62,822 nucleotides of DNA. Origin: Lachnospiraceae bacterium (GTDB taxonomy: Bacteria > Bacillota > Clostridia > Lachnospirales > Lachnospiraceae). The notes beneath the pieces were generated by a model. The model had not been told where the DNA came from. It did not search any database and saw only the letters and a list, made by a program, of their open reading frames with translations. The DNA is taken from the NCBI GenBank assembly GCA_021205755.1, contig JAJPWX010000128.1, forward strand, positions 1 to 62,822, in the 5' to 3' direction. This document shows positions 53,351 through 62,060 of the stretch, one piece after another. Numbering within the stretch: the stretch's first letter is position 1; each line of letters opens with the position of its first letter. Position numbers and translations under genes: made by a program.

Positions 53351-53412
53351 CAATCAGTGTTCGGAAAACGGAATGGCATGAGTTCAGTATCTTATGCCTG
53401 TGTTAAAGCATT

Positions 53413-53434
53413 TGGGCGGTTCACCGCCCATTTG
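53413..53434 (+). terminator. Intrinsic terminator
   Basis: TGGGCGG-TTCA-CCGCCCA followed by TTTGTTATG. Confidence 0.7.
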
Positions 53435-53570
53435 TTATGTGTTTATCTCCGGTGTGGGCTACTTAACACTGTTTCTTCGATTGTTGACAGTTACTCATGC
53501 ACACACTTTTTTCGCTTTACAAGTTGGTCTTTGCTTCTTATAATAAGAAAAAACTACGAGGTGACCATTT

Positions 53571-53744
53571 ATGGAAAAAGAACTTACACCAGAAGAAAAA
53601 GCAGCTGTGGAATTGGAATTTGACCGATATATGAAGGAAGCTATTCTTTCAGAAGGAAATAAACTTCGGGAAGAGGAAGGTTTGCCGCCGTTGACAATGG
53701 AAGAACTGCACGAGGCAGCAGGAAAGGCGGAAGAAAAAGAATAG
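53571..53744 (+). CDS. Small acidic hypothetical protein
   Basis: 57 residues, ATG 53571 with CGAGGTGACC before it. It is highly charged and helical (MEKELTPEEKAAVELEFDRY, then MEELHEAAGKAEEKE), without cysteines or a membrane segment. The good ribosome site and codon pattern support it as a real gene. No family is recognised; an antitoxin- or anti-repressor-like role would be guesswork. Confidence 0.6.
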   Translation: MEKELTPEEKAAVELEFDRYMKEAILSEGNKLREEEGLPPLTMEELHEAAGKAEEKE

Positions 53745-53881
53745 ATATGTTTGCGACTGTATAGGATTATCGTTGAGTACGATGAGACTTTGATGGATGG
53801 TTGAAATCAGTTTGAAATTGCGGTAAACTGTGAATCATATCATCAATAGAGAGAATACCACGATAGAAAGAGAAAACCAAA

Positions 53882-54301
53882 ATGTCAAAATTTGATTTCA
53901 AGGGAAGTGGCATTTTTGCCTATGTGAATAACAACGATGCAGCAATCCAGCTTTTCGAGGATTATGATATTCCATATCACGAGATTACCAGAGGAGAGAA
54001 CGAAGGTAAAATTCGGGTAAAGAGCCTGCGGGATGGTGATTATAGAGAGTTTATGCAACTCAAGGGTTTATTGGAAAGATTCGGCTATGCGGGGATTATG
54101 GATCATTCTGCTGTTTTCAGAGACGTAGATGATGAACTTATTTTTTGCTTCAGCCCTTATGATATGCCTATTGAAGCAATTGAGGAGAACGGAAAAATAA
54201 GATTCGAGGTGCCGAATGTACCTGGCTATGAAAGCGAAGTGAGATATCCTGGAATATATGGATATGGAACGGCCACCGCTGTGTTTATGAAAAGATGGTA
54301 G
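53882..54301 (+). CDS. Hypothetical protein
   Basis: 139 residues. It begins MSKFDFKGSGIFAYVNNNDA and has a mixed alpha/beta pattern with acidic clusters (MDHSAVFRDVDDELIFCFSP) and a Tyr/Gly-rich end (YPGIYGYGTATAVFMKRW). No known domain, membrane segment or catalytic motif is recognised. The upstream site is weak (GAAAGAGAAAA). It stands alone with a terminator after it. Confidence 0.6.
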   Translation: MSKFDFKGSGIFAYVNNNDAAIQLFEDYDIPYHEITRGENEGKIRVKSLRDGDYREFMQLKGLLERFGYAGIMDHSAVFRDVDDELIFCFSPYDMPIEAIEENGKIRFEVPNVPGYESEVRYPGIYGYGTATAVFMKRW

Positions 54302-54350
54302 GGTATTTGAGAAAAAGGCGCAAAGTGAAATCGGAAGGATAATTCAGAAT

Positions 54351-54379
54351 GGCCGTGTGGAAACCATACGGTCTTTTTT
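54351..54379 (+). terminator. Intrinsic terminator
   Basis: GGCCGTGTGG-AAA-CCATACGGTC (two G-U pairs) followed by TTTTTT. Confidence 0.75.
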
Positions 54380-54487
54380 CTGTAAAGCTGCAGCGTTTAT
54401 TGGGTGGAATGACTCCAATGGAATCGGCAAGGCGGTGCGTTAAATGGCGGCTAAATTTAAAGCGAGGGAAAAGGACGAGACAGGACT

Positions 54488-55249
54488 GTGGTTGTAACGA
54501 AATATACGATTCATAAGGACATAAAAAAACATTTACAGGCAGACAGACTCCGGATCGCACTGGTTGCTGACCTGCATAACAGGCCATATAAGGCTGTCAT
54601 TAATGGGATAAGGAAGACATCGCCTGACATCATCGCTGTTGCAGGCGACCTGGTATTGGGGACGGAAAATAAAGTGACGAATCTGCTCCTGCAGAAAAAT
54701 GCGCTGGGCTTTTTAGCGGAAGCATCGACCATTGCGCCGACGTTTTATTCTCTGGGAAACCATGAACGCTTTACAGGGGACGATGGTTCTGGAAACCGTT
54801 TTGCATTTATTGACATCATGCCAATTGTAAAGACCGGTGTGATCCTTCTGGATGATGCAGCCTTGCAGTGGCATGGAATAAACATCGGCGGGCTTTCATC
54901 TGCATCTGTCCATATACCAGTCCCGGAACGTAAAGAGGTTCCAAACTTAACATGGCTGGATGAATTTGACCGTCTTAAGGGCTTTAAGATTTTGCTCTGC
55001 CATCAGCCGGAATATTATCCGAAATATGTTCGTAAGACCAGTGCGGATATCGTCCTTTCCGGTCATGCACATGGTGGGCAATGGCGGTTTTTTGGACATG
55101 GTATATATGCACCGGGTCAGGGAATGTTTCCAGAATTGACCAGTGGGGTACATGAAAACAGGCTCGTCATCAGCCGCGGACTTGCCAATACGGCCAAAAT
55201 ACCACGCTTTTTTAACCCGACAGAGTTGGTGATAGTAGATTTGATGTGA
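54488..55249 (+). CDS. Metallophosphoesterase
   Basis: 253 residues with the full calcineurin-like motif set: ALVADLHNRP (D-x-H, about residue 26), VAGDLVLG (GD, about 53), LGNHERF (GNHE, about 91), LLCHQPEYYP, and LSGHAHGGQW (GHxH, about 193). Cytoplasmic or membrane-associated phosphodiesterase; substrate unknown. There is no membrane anchor, unlike the related YkuE-type proteins. GTG 54488 is the start and overlaps the end of an 18-codon frame (54444-54497), which may couple translation. Confidence 0.87.
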   Translation: MVVTKYTIHKDIKKHLQADRLRIALVADLHNRPYKAVINGIRKTSPDIIAVAGDLVLGTENKVTNLLLQKNALGFLAEASTIAPTFYSLGNHERFTGDDGSGNRFAFIDIMPIVKTGVILLDDAALQWHGINIGGLSSASVHIPVPERKEVPNLTWLDEFDRLKGFKILLCHQPEYYPKYVRKTSADIVLSGHAHGGQWRFFGHGIYAPGQGMFPELTSGVHENRLVISRGLANTAKIPRFFNPTELVIVDLM

Positions 55250-55499
55250 TTGGCAAGTGTGGTGTGATGCTGCAAGATTGAAGATCATAGAATTGGATGT
55301 GTTGTGCGAATGGGACAAGAATATTGACTTTGCAGACAGGATTGCAGACAGATATTCCGGTGCTATTCAGGCAATTTGCCAATCGGCTGTAAGAATATTA
55401 AAGAATTATCAGCGTAGATGGGGATTGACAAATTCTCTTAGAAGTAGAATAATTCCGATATAGACACATTTTCACTGCATATTGGGAGGAAGAAAAGTT

Positions 55500-56081
55500 A
55501 TGGCAAGAAATATGGTTATCGAAGGCGATTACAAGGGGAAAAATCTTAAGGTTGGAATGATTGGCAAGGGGAAAGAGAAAACCTATTGTGCCTCGATAGT
55601 CTTGGGAGGATTTAAGAAAGATATTTTTTTGACACCAGACACAGTATCAATGTATGAAGTTGTTACTGAAGCCCACCAAAAGAGTGCAAAAAGCGGCGTT
55701 ACAAAGGGATTAATTGGAGGAGCTTTACTTGGACCGGTCGGGTTACTTGCAGGAGGAGTATCCGGAAAGACGAAAGGCACTTACAATATTGTCGTTTCTT
55801 TTAAAGATGGCAAACGGTCGTTACTTGAAATTGATGATAATTATTACAATATGATTGTAGAAAAACTTGCCTTGTTGAGATACTGTGAACCAGAAGCTCC
55901 TGCAGAGCAGTCGGCTCAACCGGGAACCTCTTTTATCGAAGAAGAGCCTGTTAATAATGCTCCAAAACAGAGTTCATCCTATTCGGCAGCAGATGAGATT
56001 ATGAAATACAAGAATCTTCTAGATAGCGGAGTTATCACAAAGAAAGAATTTGAGAAGAAGAAAAAGCAACTTTTAAAATAA
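55500..56081 (+). CDS. SHOCT-domain protein
   Basis: 193 residues from ATG 55500 with GGGAGGAAG before it. Residues about 1-125 form a beta-rich domain interrupted by a Gly-rich hydrophobic segment (GLIGGALLGPVGLLAGGVSG, about 69-88) that may insert in the membrane. A Pro/Ser/Glu linker leads to a C-terminal SHOCT motif (ADEIMKYKNLLDSGVITKKE, about 165-184, then FEKKKKQLL). SHOCT is a short helical module of unclear role often in stress or envelope proteins. Confidence 0.75.
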   Translation: MARNMVIEGDYKGKNLKVGMIGKGKEKTYCASIVLGGFKKDIFLTPDTVSMYEVVTEAHQKSAKSGVTKGLIGGALLGPVGLLAGGVSGKTKGTYNIVVSFKDGKRSLLEIDDNYYNMIVEKLALLRYCEPEAPAEQSAQPGTSFIEEEPVNNAPKQSSSYSAADEIMKYKNLLDSGVITKKEFEKKKKQLLK

Positions 56082-56230
56082 GCATTTAGGAATAAGATAA
56101 ATTATTCGAGATGAGCGCATACCTCTGCTTTTAATGTTCTTAAAAGAGTTACATAGAAATCAATGATTTTTTTAGTGAGAAGAGCTTTTTCATTCTTACG
56201 GAATATTACACAATTTGAAATAAAATAAAC

Positions 56231-56279
56231 AAAAACTCCAACCAGATGCCATTTTGATAAGTGGCCGGATGGGGTTTTT
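56231..56279. terminator. Possible bidirectional terminator between convergent genes
   Basis: AAAAACTCCAACCAGATGCC (56231-56250) is partly complementary to GGCCGGATGGGGTTTTT (56263-56279). A runs and T runs flank the stem, so it can serve both the SHOCT gene and the minus-strand XRE gene. Confidence 0.55.
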
Positions 56280-56326
56280 ATTTTTTCTGCCTTACAGCAT
56301 TTGACGTACATAAATGAGACGTCGCT

Positions 56327-56548
56327 TTATTGTTTTTCATTCTCTGTTGGACTATCCAGATTGATGCGTACAACTTCGTTCGGGGTACACTGGATGATAT
56401 TACATATCTTCGCAAGTGTCAGTATTGTAATATTCCGGTTATGGCGCAGTTGGTCTAATGTGCGTTTGTCAATGCCGCCAGTGAGCAGGTCATACTGCGA
56501 TATGCCTTTTCTTTTCATGGTTTCCCAGAGCGGCTCAAAGCTGAACAT
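56327..56548 (-). CDS. Small XRE/Cro-type regulator
   Basis: 73 residues. ATG 56548 behind AAAGGGGGA is preferred to the ATG 24 bases upstream. The whole protein is a compact Cro-like helix-turn-helix (MFSFEPLWETMKRKGISQYD, GGIDKRTLDQLRHNRNITI, LAKICNIIQCTPNEVVRI), the form common at the edge of clostridial mobile elements. It faces away from the iteron cassette and probably binds the palindrome at 56611-56628 in its own promoter region. Confidence 0.82.
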   Translation of the reverse strand: MFSFEPLWETMKRKGISQYDLLTGGIDKRTLDQLRHNRNITILTLAKICNIIQCTPNEVVRINLDSPTENEKQ

Positions 56549-56610
56549 CTGCGGCCATCCCCCTTTCTTCAAGATGTTCCCATTATAATTTTGTACAGGA
56601 TGAAATTATA

Positions 56611-56628
56611 GGGTGAATGTATTCACCC
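56611..56628. promoter_or_regulatory. 18-bp perfect palindrome, operator candidate
   Basis: GGGTGAAT-GT-ATTCACCC lies directly upstream of a minus-strand TATAAT (56610-56605), in the spacer position of the XRE promoter. Confidence 0.65.
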
Positions 56629-56685
56629 ATTCCAGTAAAATAGCATCGGGAAGGCGTTGTAAGAAATGCAACTGCCCTTTACGTT

Positions 56686-56800
56686 TAAGACTGCCAATTT
56701 TGCTTCTAAGACTGCCATTTTTTACGTAAGACTGCCAAAAAAGCCGTATAAAGTTCAAAAAAGCACGTAAGACTGTCACAACCATGGGGTAAGACTGCCA
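56686..56800 (+). repeat. Five phased 11-bp iterons
   Basis: TAAGACTGCCA begins at 56686, 56707, 56727 and 56790, with TAAGACTGTCA at 56768. Intervals are 21, 20, 41 and 22 bases, multiples of about two helical turns, so bound proteins would line up on one face of the DNA. It sits upstream of an XRE gene and a RepA-like ATPase gene. Confidence 0.82.
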
Positions 56801-57071
56801 GAAAAATCCGTCCCAAAGGATGTGGAAAGGCGCGAAAACACAGGTTTTATGCGGCTCCGGCGGCTTTTTAACGTTAGAAGCACTGGCAGCGGTTATATGG
56901 AGCGGGTGCTGCCTTCCTTATTTTAGATGAAGGTGGTGCATGATAGGCATAGAACAGCAAATAGTCCACGAAAAGGCGAATGGAATCCGCCAAATGCGGA
57001 CTGATTTTTGCTATTATACATACAGAAAAAATGGCTGTGTTCCTGCCATGATGCACAGAAGGTAAATGCAC

Positions 57072-57380
57072 ATGAAGGAGACATTCGGGAGCAGGCTTAA
57101 ACAGTTAAGGCTGAAGAACAATTTAAAGCAACAACAGCTGGCAGCGTTGCTGGATGTAAATAAAAGAGCAATCAGTGCGTATGAAAATGATGACAGACAG
57201 CCGTGCTTTGACATCCTGATCAGGATAGCTGAGATATTCCATGTGAGCACGGATTATCTTTTGGGCTGTGATTCTAATACGACGATAGATGTGAGCGGGT
57301 TGACCGCTTTTGAAATCGGATTGATTTCAGAACTTGTTGCGGATATGACGGCTAAGAACAGGCGCTTGAAAAAACAGTGA
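57072..57380 (+). CDS. XRE-family regulator of the right-hand cassette
   Basis: 102 residues. ATG 57072 is better spaced from AGAAGG than ATG 57066. The N-terminal HTH is clear (GSRLKQLRLKNNLKQQQLAA, DVNKRAISAYENDDRQP) and resembles phage-type repressors; the tail (LTAFEIGLISELVADMTAKN) may dimerise. It is the first gene after the iteron array and ends 21 bases before the ATPase gene. It could bind the iterons or regulate the cassette. Confidence 0.87.
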   Translation: MKETFGSRLKQLRLKNNLKQQQLAALLDVNKRAISAYENDDRQPCFDILIRIAEIFHVSTDYLLGCDSNTTIDVSGLTAFEIGLISELVADMTAKNRRLKKQ

Positions 57381-57401
57381 AAGTACAAGGAATGTGGAAA
57401 G

Positions 57402-58388
57402 ATGGAGAATAACCCGTATCAACTATATTCATCTGTAGAGCGGCAGCAGGTTGACTGGTTGTGGTATCCCTATATTCCCTATGGTAAAGTGACACTTCTG
57501 CAGGGAGACCCAGGTGATGGGAAGTCTACGTGTATGATACACCTGGCGGCAAGTCTTTCGACTGGTGGGAGACTTCCAGATGGAACATCTATACCGGCGG
57601 CACAGAATGTCATTTACCAGTGTGCGGAGGATAATGTAGGGGATACTGTAAAGCCACGGATGGAGCAGGCGGGTGCTGACTGTAGCAGGATCGCTTTTAT
57701 ATCCTGTTCAGAGAAAGAACCGCTGCGGCTGACGGACAAACGGATTGAGGAAACAATCCGTCTGCTTGAGGCAAAGCTGCTCATCATCGACCCGGTGCAG
57801 GCTTTTTTTACCCAGGACGGCGAAATGCACAGTGCAGTGAAAGCGCGTGCAGTGATGGGGAACTTGGCCAGGATTGCAGAGAAGTATAAATGTGCTGTTG
57901 TACTGATTGGGCATTTGAATAAATCAGCGGGAGGCAAGAACTTATACAGAGGATTGGGGAGCATTGATATTGCGGCAATCGCGCGGAGTGTGTTGATGGT
58001 TACGAGGGATAGACAGATGCCCGACATCCGTTATCTTAGCCAGATCAAATCAAGCCTTGCCCCTGAAGGCGGTTCGGTGGCTTTTATCATAGATTCTGAT
58101 GTGGGATTCCAGTGGATCGGCAGATGTTCTGTAAGAGCTATGGATGACCGGATGGAATTGATGGAACCTGAACGCAAAACAAAGATATGGCGTGTGAAAA
58201 ATATTATCCGCCTGATGCTGACAGCAGATGATGTCCCGTCAAATGCTGTGATTGATACGATGAAGAACTTAAATGTCAGCGAACGTACCGTGCGCAGGGC
58301 TGCAAAAGAAATTGGGGTAACGGCATACCGTAAGAGATACGTCTGGTACTGGAAACTGGAGCCGGAAAGCAGTGATGGAAATGAGTGA
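57402..58388 (+). CDS. RepA-like AAA/RecA-fold ATPase
   Basis: 328 residues. The core is a RecA-fold ATPase of the AAA_25/RepA helicase type: Walker A GDPGDGKS at residues 35-42, Walker B LLIIDPVQAF at about 126-135, then VVLIGHLNKSAGGKNLYRG and SIDIAAIARSVLMVTRD. The C-terminal ~70 residues look like a winged helix (NVSERTVRRAAKEIGVTAYR). Relatives act as hexameric replicative helicases of plasmids and phages. Placed behind iterons, it may be the motor of a replication module. Origin function is inference. Confidence 0.83.
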   Translation: MENNPYQLYSSVERQQVDWLWYPYIPYGKVTLLQGDPGDGKSTCMIHLAASLSTGGRLPDGTSIPAAQNVIYQCAEDNVGDTVKPRMEQAGADCSRIAFISCSEKEPLRLTDKRIEETIRLLEAKLLIIDPVQAFFTQDGEMHSAVKARAVMGNLARIAEKYKCAVVLIGHLNKSAGGKNLYRGLGSIDIAAIARSVLMVTRDRQMPDIRYLSQIKSSLAPEGGSVAFIIDSDVGFQWIGRCSVRAMDDRMELMEPERKTKIWRVKNIIRLMLTADDVPSNAVIDTMKNLNVSERTVRRAAKEIGVTAYRKRYVWYWKLEPESSDGNE

Positions 58389-58866
58389 GAAAATCCGTGT
58401 GGCAGGATATGTTAAACTCGCAAAATTGTGGGAGAAACGCCGGGAACAGGCAGTGGCCTATCACAATTCGTATTATGAGGGTAAATTTGCCAGGTCAACG
58501 AAGTTCCAACTGGTAGGTGTTTATATTGATATTACCGGGAACAAACAGACTGCAAAGCGGCCGGAGATGGTACGGCTGCTTGGAGACTGCAGCAGCGGGA
58601 AAGTCCAGTGTATCGCTACGCAGACAAAAGCGTATCTCGCTGCAAATATGGGGGATTTCTGTTATCTGGTCAAATTATTGTCGGAGATAAACGGCGGAAT
58701 CGACCTGATAACAGAGGACACGGATTATCAGATAGACACTGTTACAGATTTTGATGGGCAGAAGAAAGCACTGGTTGGAATGGCAGATGAATATATCCGG
58801 CTGAATCCGGACGATTACAGGTTATGGAAAACAGCGGTTACGGAGAACTTTCATGGAAAGGGCTGA
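58375..58866 (+). CDS. Resolvase-fold protein without the usual catalytic arginines
   Basis: 163 residues, overlapping the ATPase gene end by 14 bases (start at 58375; ATG 58381 also possible). From about residue 40 it follows the serine-resolvase N-domain plan: FQLVGVYIDITGNKQTAKRP, EMVRLLGDCSSGKVQCIATQ, then TKAYLAANMGDFCYLVKLLS where active enzymes have SRFARN. The catalytic serine and arginines are absent. It is probably a partner of the large recombinase encoded four bases after it. Confidence 0.65.
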   Translation: MEMSEKIRVAGYVKLAKLWEKRREQAVAYHNSYYEGKFARSTKFQLVGVYIDITGNKQTAKRPEMVRLLGDCSSGKVQCIATQTKAYLAANMGDFCYLVKLLSEINGGIDLITEDTDYQIDTVTDFDGQKKALVGMADEYIRLNPDDYRLWKTAVTENFHGKG

Positions 58867-58869
58867 GAA

Positions 58870-60840
58870 ATGATGGATGGTAAGGAACCAAATGTTAGTG
58901 GATATGAATTGGAGCTGCCAGCCTGTGTGGAAAGGGACGAGCAAAGAGAGCGTTCAGATGTGTCGGAATATCTGGAAACCGAGCCTGAAGCGTGGAGAAA
59001 CCGCCATGAAAACCGCGAAGAGAGAAAGCAGCGGACAAGGGAACGCATCCGGAATGCTTCAGCAGGGGATGCCGTTCTTATCAAGGCAGATGAGCTGTCG
59101 TTGGATATAGATGACAGTGAGCATAAAGTGGGCGTTTATGTCAGGGTCAGCACGGCAAGCGAAGAGCAGGTATCTTCCTATGAAAACCAGAAAAAATATT
59201 ATACAGAGAAAGTGACGAGAAATCCCAAATGGGAGTTGGTGGATATCTATGCAGATGAAGGAAAATCTGGCACTTCGATGAAGAAGAGGACAGAGTTCTT
59301 GCGGATGCTGGAAGACGCAAAGAATAAGAAGATTGACCTGATCCTGTGCGCAAGTGTCTCGCGTTTTGCTCGGAACGTCGGTGATTTTGTCAATGAAATC
59401 CAGAAGCTGCAGACGCAGAATCCGCGCCATCCGGTCGGCGTATATTTTGAGACGGAGCATCTGAACACACTGAATCCGGATGCAGGAGTAAACCTGCAGG
59501 TACATGCGATGCTTGCTGACTGGGAATCGGCAAATAAGAGCCGCCGTATGATTTTATCCTACGACCAGCGCATCTGTACCGGCCAGTATCCGTTATCAGA
59601 TTTGTTGGGCTATCGTCATACACAGGATGGCAGGCTTGTCGTAGTTGAGGAAGAAGCGGTGACTGTAAGATATATTTTCTTTGCCCGCCTTTCCGGCCAG
59701 TCAAATGAAGAGATTGCTGAGACCCTGACAGAGTACCGCAGGCCAACCTTAAAAGGCAGGACAGAATGGAACGCGGGGATGGTAGGCGCTATCATGCTGA
59801 ACGAACGCCGCTGGGGTGATCTCATGGCAAGAAAAACAGTCGTGTTGAATTATAAGGAGCAGAAGGTTGTGAAGAACGAGAGGATCAGGGACGCGGCTTT
59901 CGTGGAGAAGCATCATGAAGGCATTGTGACACCGGAGATTGCCAGGGCTGTACATATGCTTTCTGCGAGCAGGCTGCGCCATACGGGAGTACCGGAAGTA
60001 GGAGTGATCCGCTCCGGGGGATTAAAAGGGTTTGTGAGTCTGAACCCGTCTTTCAACGGTATTGACCATGATACCATCCTGGAGCTTTCCCGCAGTGCTT
60101 ATTCTGAAGACGAATATGAGGAGATCGAACATCGGTCCCGGATTATTAATGGGGAAGAACACAGCAGGATTTCCCATATGGATTTCACTGGTTACTATGT
60201 TCCTTACAGTGCATTCTTTATCGGGCGGGACACACCGACTCTGACGATCAGCCGCAGGCAGCTTAAGTTCAACAAAAAATGCTATGAACGGCTTGGAAGC
60301 TGTGAACGGATTGAGTTGCTTTACCATCCTTTGTTGCAGACGCTGGTGATCCGGAATAGTGATGGGGAAATGGGTTTTCCCTGGGTCAATGAGCATGGGA
60401 AATGGGTATCGTCATTTAACGGGAAAGCATTTTGTGAAGCAGTTTATGAAGAACAGGACTGGATCACGGATTATACGTTTCGCTTCCGTGGTATTACCCG
60501 TGCACGAGGGAACCGGGTGATCATGGCATTTTATCTTGATGAGCCGCAGATCGTGAAAACGAGGGCATCGCAGCTGGCTGCAGAATCTGTGGAAGCGGAG
60601 CAGATAGATTTGCCCTCAAGGTATATTCCAATCAAAAACAGTGAATTGGCAGCAAAAACTACACGCAATGGGAATGGAATGCTGTATCCGCTCAGGAAAA
60701 AGCGTGACAGCATTATCAATTCCCTTACGGCTTCTGATATTGAACAGGATGGGGATGTGGCAGTGAATCCGCTGATCGGAGATATACCGTCCCACGAGAG
60801 TATTGCTGAAGAAATGGAATTATTATTGATGTCAATGTGA
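58870..60840 (+). CDS. Large serine recombinase with N-terminal extension and unusual C-terminal domain
   Basis: 656 residues. An 85-residue charged extension (ENREERKQRTRERIRNASAG) precedes the resolvase domain; the catalytic Ser 94 is in GVYVRVSTASEEQ and the arginines in CASVSRFARNVGD. The recombinase domain (GRTEWNAGMVGAIMLNERRW) is normal. No zinc ribbon or long coiled coil follows; instead residues about 458-562 form a beta-rich domain seen again in the next two proteins. This differs from all four recombinases upstream. Active-site residues suggest it is functional. Confidence 0.87.
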   Translation: MMDGKEPNVSGYELELPACVERDEQRERSDVSEYLETEPEAWRNRHENREERKQRTRERIRNASAGDAVLIKADELSLDIDDSEHKVGVYVRVSTASEEQVSSYENQKKYYTEKVTRNPKWELVDIYADEGKSGTSMKKRTEFLRMLEDAKNKKIDLILCASVSRFARNVGDFVNEIQKLQTQNPRHPVGVYFETEHLNTLNPDAGVNLQVHAMLADWESANKSRRMILSYDQRICTGQYPLSDLLGYRHTQDGRLVVVEEEAVTVRYIFFARLSGQSNEEIAETLTEYRRPTLKGRTEWNAGMVGAIMLNERRWGDLMARKTVVLNYKEQKVVKNERIRDAAFVEKHHEGIVTPEIARAVHMLSASRLRHTGVPEVGVIRSGGLKGFVSLNPSFNGIDHDTILELSRSAYSEDEYEEIEHRSRIINGEEHSRISHMDFTGYYVPYSAFFIGRDTPTLTISRRQLKFNKKCYERLGSCERIELLYHPLLQTLVIRNSDGEMGFPWVNEHGKWVSSFNGKAFCEAVYEEQDWITDYTFRFRGITRARGNRVIMAFYLDEPQIVKTRASQLAAESVEAEQIDLPSRYIPIKNSELAAKTTRNGNGMLYPLRKKRDSIINSLTASDIEQDGDVAVNPLIGDIPSHESIAEEMELLLMSM

Positions 60841-60857
60841 CAGGCGGGAGATTTGAA

Positions 60858-61994
60858 ATGGAGAAGCTGGGACAGCCTACGAATATGACAGAAAGGTCTG
60901 AAAGCATGGAGACAGGAAAGAATAATAAAACGGCTGGGACATCAGCGAATGGGGAAACACCATCCGGCCAGTCTTATGGATATAACGATCAGGAATTAAT
61001 CCGGGCGCTTGTAAAGTCAAGGCTGGAGCAGAAACAGCCGCTGGAATATGAAGATCTGGACGGTTATGAAATGCCGCCGCGGACTCAGTTCTCGATGCTC
61101 AAAAAGCCGGCGGTAAGCATTAAATACGGCAAATTGACATTCAATATGGCCTGCATCCGTCTCTTCGAAGGTGTGCAGTATATTATCCCAATTTATCATC
61201 CGCAGAAAAAGCGTATGACGGTAGTCATGTGCCAGGAGGAAGAATATGCTTCTGTTGATTGGGCGCGCATCCGGCAGAAAGACGGCGTGTGGGTTAATAA
61301 AGAAGTGACCTCAAGGGAATACGTGGACAAGCTCTATCGTCTGATGGGCTGGAATAAGGAATGTCGATATAAGGTTCTTGGCCGTGTGGCAAATTCAAGG
61401 GATGGACTTGTCCTTGTGTTTGATCTTGAGGAAGCTGTTATGTTTGAATCAAAATCAACGCAGTACGTGGATGAAAGAACAGGAGAAACGAAACAGAAAA
61501 AACAGCAGGTTATGTATTATCCGGAATATTATAAAGACCGGGTCGGCAAGTCCTATAACGATTATGTTTCTGCGAAACAGATGAATATATTTGAGTATCT
61601 TGAGGACTATGTTGGGAATACATATTCTGATTATAATGGAACGGAAAAAACTGAAAACTGGGAACAGGATAAAGCTGAAAAAGAAGATTTAAGAGAACAA
61701 TCCAGTACTATTTCTGATGAGAAAAAAGGCGGGGAAGAAAGCAATTATAACGAAAAAAAATCCTTAAGCAAAACAGGATCGAACGATGATTTAGCATCGG
61801 AAAAATCATATAGCCAAATGGCTTTTGATGTTGCTCCGGCTGCACCTGAGGATGACAGAGAAATGAAAAAAGAGAATAACAGTTCTAATGGATATGCTCT
61901 CACGGTACAGGAAAATAATGATGTAAACGAAAGAACGGAAACAGAAGAAGTAAAACAAATAGACAGCAATAGTTATTACAGTGGGTGGAGATGA
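60858..61994 (+). CDS. Recombinase-associated protein sharing the recombinase C-terminal domain
   Basis: 378 residues; ATG 60858 behind GGCGGGAG (an ATG at 60837 overlapping the recombinase stop is also in frame). Residues about 85-196 align by eye with the recombinase C-terminal domain, with KLYRLMGWNKECRYKVLG and LVLVFDLEEAVM as clearest blocks. The last ~130 residues are low-complexity and acidic (Glu, Asn, Ser, Lys). There is no resolvase domain. It may modulate or direct the recombinase. I know no named family for it. Confidence 0.7.
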   Translation: MEKLGQPTNMTERSESMETGKNNKTAGTSANGETPSGQSYGYNDQELIRALVKSRLEQKQPLEYEDLDGYEMPPRTQFSMLKKPAVSIKYGKLTFNMACIRLFEGVQYIIPIYHPQKKRMTVVMCQEEEYASVDWARIRQKDGVWVNKEVTSREYVDKLYRLMGWNKECRYKVLGRVANSRDGLVLVFDLEEAVMFESKSTQYVDERTGETKQKKQQVMYYPEYYKDRVGKSYNDYVSAKQMNIFEYLEDYVGNTYSDYNGTEKTENWEQDKAEKEDLREQSSTISDEKKGGEESNYNEKKSLSKTGSNDDLASEKSYSQMAFDVAPAAPEDDREMKKENNSSNGYALTVQENNDVNERTETEEVKQIDSNSYYSGWR

Positions 61995-62060
61995 TTTATC
62001 ATGCACTGATAATTCCCTGCTGTAAAACTTTTGTGTTGATTCATAAGAGGGATAAAAGCT

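Larger units (their letters stand above)
56549..57071. other. Control region of the right-hand cassette
   Basis: No gene. It contains minus-strand -10 boxes (TATAAT at 56587-56582 and 56610-56605), the 18-bp operator, the five-copy iteron array, and before the second XRE gene a TCCGC-CAAAT-GCGGA hairpin (56986-57000) with T-rich sequence and a TATTAT box near 57012. Confidence 0.55.

Noticed and set aside
53357-53623. 88-codon plus-strand frame
   Set aside because: It reads across a strong terminator and overlaps the better-supported 57-residue gene.
55257-55463. 68-codon frame after the metallophosphoesterase
   Set aside because: No ribosome site and no recognisable pattern; probably chance.
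56102-56311. 69-codon minus-strand frame
   Set aside because: It runs through the terminator-like repeat and has no plausible start site.
56686-56800. CRISPR-like repeats before the ATPase gene
   Set aside because: Repeat unit is only 11 bases, spacers are about 10 or 30 bases and no cas genes are near.
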